Source: Roseovarius spongiae (GTDB taxonomy: Bacteria > Pseudomonadota > Alphaproteobacteria > Rhodobacterales > Rhodobacteraceae). From it: a stretch of 64,000 nucleotides of DNA. The notes under the pieces were generated by a model that saw only the letters and a program-made list of their open reading frames with translations, was not told the DNA's origin and ran no database searches. The stretch spans positions 1-64,000 of the forward strand of contig NZ_RAPE01000005.1 of the NCBI RefSeq assembly GCF_003651245.1. Reading direction: 5' to 3'. Below, piece by piece: positions 58,661-64,000 of the stretch (positions are counted from its first letter, which is position 1; each line of letters opens with the position of its first letter). The position numbers and the translations under genes are program-made.

Positions 58661-59446
58661 CTAGTGATGCGGATGCAGCGCGTCCTTGAGATAGACGCAG
58701 GTGAGGATCGTGAAGACATAGGCCTGGATGAAGGCCACCAGAACCTCGAGCGCGTAGATCGCGGCGATCGTCAGGATGCTGAGCGGCGTCACCACGATGC
58801 CCACCCCGACCGAGATCAGGATCATCGGCGCGAAGGCCGCGAAGACCTTGATCACCGCGTGGCCGGCCATCATGTTCCCCGCAAGCCGGATCGAGTGGCT
58901 GACGGGGCGCACGAAGTAGGAAATCACCTCGATCAGCGCCAGCACCGGGCGCAGCGCGAGCGGCGCGGAACTGATCCAGAACACACCGAGAAAGCCCAGC
59001 CCGTGCTTGAAGAAGCCCATCAGCGTCACGGTCAGGAACACCAGCATCGCCAGCACCGCGGTCACCGCGATATGGCTGGTGGTGGTGAACGCGCCGGGAA
59101 TGAGCCCGAAGAAGTTCGAGAAGACGATGAACACGAAGAGCGTCATGATGTAGGGGAAATACGGCAGCGCGTCCTTGCCCGCCACGTCCTCGGTCATCTT
59201 GTGCACGAAGCCGTAGCAGAGTTCGGCCACCGACTGGGTCCGCGTCGGCACGGTCGCGCGCTTGGAGGTGCCGAGCACCAGCAGCGCGATGGTCGCGAGA
59301 ATCGTGATCGCCATCCACAGCGTCACGTTGGTCACGGTGAAGAGCCCCACCGGCCCATCCCCGAACAGCGGCTTCACGATGAACTGATCCATCGGATGAA
59401 AGACGAGCTCGTGTCCGGTTTCAGCGGCCCCAGCTTCAGTCGCCAT
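58661..59446 (-). CDS. atpB: ATP synthase F0 subunit a
   Basis: The 261-aa integral membrane subunit begins [20 protein letters not shown]. It includes [20 protein letters not shown] and [20 protein letters not shown], where the essential arginine resides, then [18 protein letters not shown]. It forms the proton half-channels against the c-ring. ATG 59446 overlaps atpI by 11 bp. Confidence 0.96.
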   Translation of the reverse strand: MATEAGAAETGHELVFHPMDQFIVKPLFGDGPVGLFTVTNVTLWMAITILATIALLVLGTSKRATVPTRTQSVAELCYGFVHKMTEDVAGKDALPYFPYIMTLFVFIVFSNFFGLIPGAFTTTSHIAVTAVLAMLVFLTVTLMGFFKHGLGFLGVFWISSAPLALRPVLALIEVISYFVRPVSHSIRLAGNMMAGHAVIKVFAAFAPMILISVGVGIVVTPLSILTIAAIYALEVLVAFIQAYVFTILTCVYLKDALHPHH

Positions 59447-59801
59447 GTCTTGCCCTCTCGTCCGGGCCCGCATCCGCGGCCCCATTGTCCCTGGCCGTGC
59501 CGGCCTGTTGATCCCGCTGGATTTCCCTCGCGCTGCGCATCATCGTCTTGATGCCCGCCGCGAGGCCCAGCAAAGTAAAGATCACGAGGAAGATCGGGAT
59601 CGTCCCGAACAGGCGGTCAAGCCCATACCCCATGCCAAAGCCGATCAGCAGACCGGCCACCATTTCCGTCACCATCCGCCAGGCGAGATGCGCCTGGGAA
59701 TAGCTTTCGTCCGTGTGCTTGCGAACCTCCTTCGGCCCTTTCAACGCGTTAATCTTCGCCTCGAGCCGTCGCAGCCGCTCTGCCTGGTCAGGGTCACTCA
59801 C
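59436..59801 (-). CDS. atpI: F0F1 ATP synthase assembly protein AtpI/AtpZ-type
   Basis: The 121-aa protein has a charged N-terminus ([20 protein letters not shown]) and two TM segments. [20 protein letters not shown] then [17 protein letters not shown] matches AtpZ/AtpI proteins that help c-ring assembly. GTG 59801 has GGGGGAT 8 bp upstream. It leads the F0 operon. Confidence 0.88.
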   Translation of the reverse strand: MSDPDQAERLRRLEAKINALKGPKEVRKHTDESYSQAHLAWRMVTEMVAGLLIGFGMGYGLDRLFGTIPIFLVIFTLLGLAAGIKTMMRSAREIQRDQQAGTARDNGAADAGPDERARHGD

Positions 59802-59816
59802 GCGCCTATCCCCCAC

Positions 59817-60294
59817 GGAACGTCCGGCACAGTGCTATGCGGGCGCGAGCCCTGAGTCAAGCGCGCAGCGGCGGGCCGTCCGATCGGGACAAGATGTTGA
59901 ATCCGTACATATTTACCGAGAGAACCCAAAGCGACGGAAAGCGCTCTCGGCGCGGCGTTCCGCCCGCAATGGCCGAAGGATGATATTCAACCATCAGGTT
60001 GAGCATAGGGCGCCGAGGGGCGGTTCAGCCCGTCGCCGGACGGGGATCGCGGAGCACCATGACCGAAACCGGCGCATGCGCGGCCCGCTTGCCCCCGTGC
60101 GTGAAAACGGAATAGTCCTCCCGGTCACGGCGCGGCCCGGTTTCTCATTTTCGGTTAAGCTGTCCAGAACCACGATGTGCCTTAACGCTGATGCGTCCCG
60201 CCGCGAGCCTTTCGGCGCGGCAGCGACGTCTTGCGGTGGGTGAAAGGCCTCCGGCCGTCTTGACCGGGAGCGGAACAAGGCGCTACCCCGGGCC
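59817..60294. other. Intergenic region between atpI and arsR-like gene
   Basis: The 478-bp gap should contain the F0 operon promoter (minus) and the regulator promoter (plus). An AT-richer patch lies around 59895-59940. Frames crossing it are arginine/proline-rich and lack ribosome sites, so I see no gene. Confidence 0.5.
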
Positions 60295-60630
60295 ATGGCT
60301 CAACCGCTCGACCTTGTGTTCTCCGCGCTGTCGGATCCCACGCGCCGCGCGATCCTCGCGATGTTGCTCGAGGATGACATGGCGGTCACGGACGTGGCCG
60401 ACCCGTTCGAGATGAGCCTCGCGGCGATTTCCAAGCATCTCGGCATACTCGAGCGCGCCGGCCTGATTTCGCAGGAACGGCGCGGTCGCGTAAAATGGTG
60501 CAAGCTGGAGCCGGGCGCGCTGAAGCCCGCATCCGTCTGGATGCAGGGTTTCGGCCAGTTCGAGCCGGTCAACCTCGACGCGTTTGAGCGTTTCCTGCAG
60601 GCGGAACTGCCCGGCGACGACGCGGACTGA
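60295..60630 (+). CDS. ArsR-family winged-helix regulator
   Basis: The 111-aa protein has the ArsR fold: FSALSDPTRRAILAMLLEDD, the recognition region MSLAAISKHLGILERAGLI and the wing RRGRVKWCKLEPGAL. It lacks the CxC metal site of ArsR/SmtB. It resembles the group often paired with SRPBCC-domain proteins, but no such partner follows. The target is unknown. Confidence 0.88.
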   Translation: MAQPLDLVFSALSDPTRRAILAMLLEDDMAVTDVADPFEMSLAAISKHLGILERAGLISQERRGRVKWCKLEPGALKPASVWMQGFGQFEPVNLDAFERFLQAELPGDDAD

Positions 60631-60633
60631 GCG

Positions 60634-60702
60634 TCAGAGAACGAACTGCACGATGACCAGAACGATTACGACCAGTCCGACAAGGTAGATAATGCTGCGC
60701 AT
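60634..60702 (-). CDS. 22-aa single-span membrane peptide
   Basis: The peptide starts MRSIIYLVGLVVIVLVIVQF and is almost entirely one TM helix, with two positive residues at the start. GAAGGGA lies about 9 bp before the ATG at 60702. It ends 3 bp from the convergent arsR-like stop. Similar tiny hydrophobic proteins occur in Rhodobacteraceae, by recollection. The function is unknown. Confidence 0.6.
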   Translation of the reverse strand: MRSIIYLVGLVVIVLVIVQFVL

Positions 60703-60769
60703 GAGGCGTCCCTTCGTTTCATGTATGGCGGGACAACTCGTCACGGCGGTTCCGGTTCCGTGGCGCGTA

Positions 60770-61678
60770 TTATCTCCGCTCAGCGGCGCGCCAGCCGGGG
60801 TGCTCGTCCTTCAGCAGCAGGAGCAGCGCGATCACGGTGAGCGCGACCCCCGCAAGGATCAGCGCCGGCGGCAGCGCATGGCCGAGCGCGGCCTGCCAGA
60901 GCAGCACCCAGCTTGGCGTGAGGTAGGTATACGCCATGACCTTGGCGCTTGGCAGGCGCAGGGAGGCGAACTGCACCAGCACGAAGGTGACCGCGCTGGC
61001 GAAGACGGCGATATAGACCAGCGTGATCCAGACGATCGCGGGCAGCGCGGCCCAGTCCGTCGCGATGATGTCGCCGGCGCCCGCCGCCGCCACGATCAGC
61101 CCCGCCGCCACCAATGTGCCGAAGGAGAAGACGATCGCCGGTTCGCCCCGGTTCAGCCGGCCCACCAGCGGGATATAGAGCGCATGCGCGACGCAGCCCC
61201 AGAAATAGATCACCTCGCCGCGCCCCACCTCGAGCGCGAGCAGCGCGGTAAGGTCGGCGCGGAAGATCACCCACAGCGCGCCCAGCGCGCCGATCCCGAT
61301 GGCCAGCGCCATGCGTCGCGTCGGCGCCTGTCCCAGCAGGATGTAACCGAAGCCGCCCGCGAGGATCGGGGTAAGCGTGAACACCGCCGACGCCGAGACC
61401 GGCTGCGCGGTCTTCAGCCCCTCGAACATCAGCACGAAATAGAGACCCATCGCGCCGCCCAGCACGAGATAGCGCCAGGGCGCCGCGAAGGCCCGGCGCG
61501 GCAGGCCGGTGGTCACAAGCGCCGCCGCCCCGACCAGCGCGGCGGCGATCAGGAAACGCGCGGCGGTCAGCGCCGCCGGGGCGATGTGATTGGCCGCCAT
61601 CGAGCCAAGCGCGAAGGACCCGGCGATCAACCCCGAAAAGCAGAGCATCGCCAGATGGCCGGCCAGGGCGCGGGTCAT
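60770..61678 (-). CDS. EamA/DMT-family transporter
   Basis: The 302-aa membrane protein has ten TM helices as two EamA repeats (about 5-135 and 150-290), including KTAQPVSASAVFTLTPILAG and VKVMAYTYLTPSW-like sequence. DMT exporters move amino acids, nucleotides or metabolites. The ATG overlaps the stop of the LysR gene by 4 bp, so the regulator is translated first and may control this transporter. Confidence 0.87.
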   Translation of the reverse strand: MTRALAGHLAMLCFSGLIAGSFALGSMAANHIAPAALTAARFLIAAALVGAAALVTTGLPRRAFAAPWRYLVLGGAMGLYFVLMFEGLKTAQPVSASAVFTLTPILAGGFGYILLGQAPTRRMALAIGIGALGALWVIFRADLTALLALEVGRGEVIYFWGCVAHALYIPLVGRLNRGEPAIVFSFGTLVAAGLIVAAAGAGDIIATDWAALPAIVWITLVYIAVFASAVTFVLVQFASLRLPSAKVMAYTYLTPSWVLLWQAALGHALPPALILAGVALTVIALLLLLKDEHPGWRAAERR

Positions 61679-62556
61679 GCGCCGCTCCATACCGCCGCGC
61701 GCTCCTTTAGGAACGCGACGAAGGCCTGCACCTTGGCGGTGCGGTGCAGATCCACGTGGGTCACGATCCAGAGCGGCGCTGTCCATTCCTCCATCGGCGG
61801 ATGGACCTCGGTCAGCGCGCCCATCTCGCGCGCCCGGCTTCGCGGCAGGAAGCCGATGCCCGCCCCCTCGGCGATGGCGCGGGCCTGCGCGTGGACGTCG
61901 CCGCTGCGAAAGACGATCGCCTCCGGCGGCACGTTGTCCCGCAGCCAGCGGGCGAAGGGGGCGCGCGCTTCGGGGTCGTCCGCGCTCACGAAGCGGTGGG
62001 CGGCGTAGTCCGCCACGCCCCCGGGGCGCCCGTGCCGCGCGATGTAGTCCGCGCTCGCGAACAGCGCGACGCGCTGGGTATGGAGCGGCTGGACCACGTT
62101 GTCGGGCTGATCGGGCGCGCTGCCGGCGCGGATCGCGACATGCGCCTCGCCGTATTCCAGCCGGAAGAGCCGCTCGTCCGTCAGGTAGCGCACGACGATG
62201 CCGGGATGCGCCCGGCGGAACGCGGTCAGCACGGGAACCAGCAGATAGCTCAGCGCGCCGAGCGAGGTGACAACCAGTTCGCCGCTCACCGCTTCGCCCC
62301 GCCCCCGGATGCGTCCGGCGAGCTGGGCGAATTGTTCGTCCGTGGCGGTCGCCACGCGTAACAGGTCCGCGCCCGCCTCGGTCGGGGTGTAGCCGCGCGC
62401 GTGCCGCTGGAAAAGCCGCACGCCCAGCCGCGCCTCAAGCGCGTCGACATGGCGGATGACGGTCGCGTGATGCACGCCCAGCGCCTCGGCCGCGCCGGAA
62501 ACGGTGCCGACGCGCGCCACGTGGTAGGCTGTCCTGACTTCGTCCCAGCTGTCCAT
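61675..62556 (-). CDS. LysR-family transcriptional regulator
   Basis: The 293-aa regulator has an N-terminal winged HTH (about 5-62; GTVSGAAEALGVHHATVIRH) and a LysR substrate-binding domain (about 90-290). It is translationally coupled to the EamA transporter, an unusual co-oriented arrangement, since LysR genes are often divergent. The inducer is unknown. Confidence 0.9.
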   Translation of the reverse strand: MDSWDEVRTAYHVARVGTVSGAAEALGVHHATVIRHVDALEARLGVRLFQRHARGYTPTEAGADLLRVATATDEQFAQLAGRIRGRGEAVSGELVVTSLGALSYLLVPVLTAFRRAHPGIVVRYLTDERLFRLEYGEAHVAIRAGSAPDQPDNVVQPLHTQRVALFASADYIARHGRPGGVADYAAHRFVSADDPEARAPFARWLRDNVPPEAIVFRSGDVHAQARAIAEGAGIGFLPRSRAREMGALTEVHPPMEEWTAPLWIVTHVDLHRTAKVQAFVAFLKERAAVWSGA

Positions 62557-62852
62557 CGCTGACCTTGTGCAAATATCGACGACCCCGCCCCTTAAACCGC
62601 CAACCGGTGCGTGGATGCAAGGACGGAACGCGCCCGCGCGCTCGCGCGCGCAGGTGCTTGACTCGGCCGCGCGCGCCCCTTAGAAGCCGCCCAATTCCGG
62701 GAGTCCGTCATGCTTCCGGTCCCTTGGCCAATGGGCCGGGATCGCCCTCCGTCAGCGCGTTGCGCCCACGGGGGAGATTGGCATTTGAACCGGCCCTTCC
62801 TACGTTCGGATGGGTCAGACCCTGAACGCGGCGACAAGAGGAGCCCTTCGAG
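62557..62852. other. Intergenic region between LysR gene and ffh
   Basis: The 296-bp divergent region should hold promoters for the LysR gene (minus) and ffh (plus). No SRP RNA or other gene was recognised. AAGAGGAG (62835-62842) is the ffh ribosome site, about 10 bp before the ATG. Confidence 0.5.
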
Positions 62853-64000
62853 ATGTTTGAAAACCTGTCCGAACGTCTCTCAGGCGTCTTCGACCGACTG
62901 ACCAAGCAGGGCGCGCTGTCCGAGGACGACGTCAAGACCGCCCTGCGCGAGGTGCGCGTCGCGCTGCTCGAGGCGGACGTGTCGCTGCCCGTGGCGCGCG
63001 ACTTCGTGAAGGCCGTGCAGGAGAAGGCGACCGGGCAGGCGGTGACCAAATCCATCACGCCGGGCCAGCAGGTCGTCAAGATCGTTCATGATGAACTGGT
63101 GCACGTGCTCACCGGCGAGGACGATCCCGGCAAGCTCAAGATCGACAACGCCCCCGCGCCGATCCTTATGGTCGGGCTGCAGGGGTCGGGCAAGACGACG
63201 ACCACCGGCAAGCTCGCCAAGCGCCTGAAGGAGCGCGAGGGCAAGCGCGTGCTGATGGCCTCGCTCGACGTGAACCGCCCGGCGGCGATGGAGCAGCTCG
63301 CGATCCTCGGCACGCAGATCGGGGTGGATACGCTGCCCATCGTCAAGGGCGAGGATCCGGTGCAGATCGCCAAGCGCGCCCGGACGCAGGCGGGGCTGGG
63401 CGGCTATGACGTCTACATGCTCGACACCGCCGGACGGCTGCATATCGACGCGGAGCTGATCGCCCAGGCGGCGGCGGTGCGCGACGCCGTGAACCCGCGC
63501 GAGACGCTGCTGGTGGTCGATGGCCTGACCGGGCAGGTCGCCGTCGAGGTGGCCGAGGAATTCGACGACAAGATCGGCGTGACCGGCGTGGTGCTCACCC
63601 GGATGGATGGCGACGGGCGCGGCGGCGCGGCGCTTTCGATGCGCGCGGTGACCGGCAAGCCGATCCGCTTCGTCGGCCTGGGCGAGAAAATGGACGCCAT
63701 CGAGACCTTCGAGCCCGAGCGCATCGCGGGCCGCATCCTCGGCATGGGCGACATCGTTTCCCTCGTGGAAAAGGCGCAGGAAACCATCGAGGCCGAACAG
63801 GCCGAACGCATGATGCGCCGTTTCCAGAAGGGTCAGTTCAACATGAACGACCTGCGCATGCAGCTTGAACAGATGCAGAAGATGGGCGGCATGGAGGGCA
63901 TGATGGGAATGATGCCCGGCATGGGCAAGATGGCCAAGCAGGTGCAGGAGGCGGGGTTCGACGACCGAATCATCGTCCAGCAGATCGCGCTCATCCAGTC
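62853..64000 (+). CDS. ffh: Signal recognition particle protein Ffh (5' part)
   Basis: About 382 codons are present and the gene runs off the window. The N domain (about 1-90) begins MFENLSERLSGVFDRLTKQG. The GTPase G domain shows VGLQGSGKTTTTGKLAKRLK, SLDVNRPAAMEQL, DTAGRLHID and TRMDGDGRGGAALS. The methionine-rich M domain has started (QMQKMGGMEGMMGMMPGMG). Ffh binds 4.5S RNA and delivers nascent membrane proteins to the translocon. Confidence 0.96.
   Translation, partial: MFENLSERLSGVFDRLTKQGALSEDDVKTALREVRVALLEADVSLPVARDFVKAVQEKATGQAVTKSITPGQQVVKIVHDELVHVLTGEDDPGKLKIDNAPAPILMVGLQGSGKTTTTGKLAKRLKEREGKRVLMASLDVNRPAAMEQLAILGTQIGVDTLPIVKGEDPVQIAKRARTQAGLGGYDVYMLDTAGRLHIDAELIAQAAAVRDAVNPRETLLVVDGLTGQVAVEVAEEFDDKIGVTGVVLTRMDGDGRGGAALSMRAVTGKPIRFVGLGEKMDAIETFEPERIAGRILGMGDIVSLVEKAQETIEAEQAERMMRRFQKGQFNMNDLRMQLEQMQKMGGMEGMMGMMPGMGKMAKQVQEAGFDDRIIVQQIALIQ

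Noticed and set aside
59994..60296. 100-codon frame between atpI and the arsR-like gene
   Set aside because: Arginine/proline-rich, no ribosome site and overlaps the start of the regulator; treated as a shadow.
62557..62852. SRP RNA gene near ffh
   Set aside because: No GGUCAGGxCCGGAAGGAAGCAG-like apical sequence is present in this gap.

Overview
The window is GC-rich (mostly high-GC coding DNA) and reads as chromosome of an alphaproteobacterium of the Rhodobacterales/Rhodobacteraceae. Supporting this are a C4-pathway 5-aminolevulinate synthase, a BztABCD-type glutamate/aspartate ABC transporter, an ATP12 chaperone, an F0 operon with separate b and b' subunits, and a MocR operator resembling the TauR half-site of Rhodobacter. 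Nearly all genes are family-recognisable, densely packed and often overlap by 1-4 bp.

Layout. (1) 1-3.7 kb is a lower-GC, decayed mobile island ending at the 3' end of a tRNA-Arg(ACG) gene. It keeps an AlpA-type regulator, a frameshifted DUF927 replication/helicase relic, an XRE-like regulator with a previously unlisted 46-aa neighbour, an apparent IS66 relic, an iteron-like repeat cluster and a perfect 17-bp inverted repeat. (2) 3.8-7.4 kb: orphan histidine kinase, mercuric-reductase-like flavoprotein and TVP38/VTT membrane protein, on the minus strand. (3) 7.5-10.8 kb: rpmH-rnpA-yidD, an MFS transporter and ttcA. (4) 10.9-20.9 kb: an octaheme hydroxylamine oxidoreductase (haoA) and haoB, followed by a tightly overlapping run mocR-ccmF-ccmG-ccmH-ccmI-hemA-ccmE. 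(5) 21-28.3 kb: an EAL protein, then yidC-MOSC-engB-argB, a fatty-acid hydroxylase and a 4Fe-4S protein. (6) 28.3-35.8 kb, minus strand: bztDCBA, then atp12, a HAD phosphatase, rluC and crcB. (7) 35.9-44.1 kb: glycerate kinase, rsmD, ferredoxin reductase, peroxiredoxin, phhB, GNAT-like protein, GDPD, RidA and mlaA-mlaC. (8) 44.2-56.6 kb: PBP1A-type enzyme, mutL-rmuC, two unknown proteins, a lipoprotein with ilvD, a CPBP protease and accD-folC. (9) 56.7-59.8 kb: a short promoter-to-terminator unit and the F0 operon atpI-B-E-X-F with a clear terminator. (10) 60.3-64 kb: ArsR, a 22-aa membrane peptide, EamA-LysR and the 5' part of ffh, which runs off the window.

The most interesting block is region 4. 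HaoA binds eight c-type hemes per chain. Directly behind it lie one PLP-dependent regulator, four cytochrome c maturation proteins plus the heme chaperone CcmE, and a dedicated ALA synthase. The block looks like a self-provisioning hydroxylamine-oxidation module: substrate oxidation, heme precursor synthesis, heme attachment and regulation in one place. CTGGACYCATG-like half-sites occur upstream of both haoA and mocR, which suggests that MocR controls both transcription units. The module sits between ttcA and yidC, inside what is usually a compact rpmH-rnpA-yidD-yidC housekeeping block.
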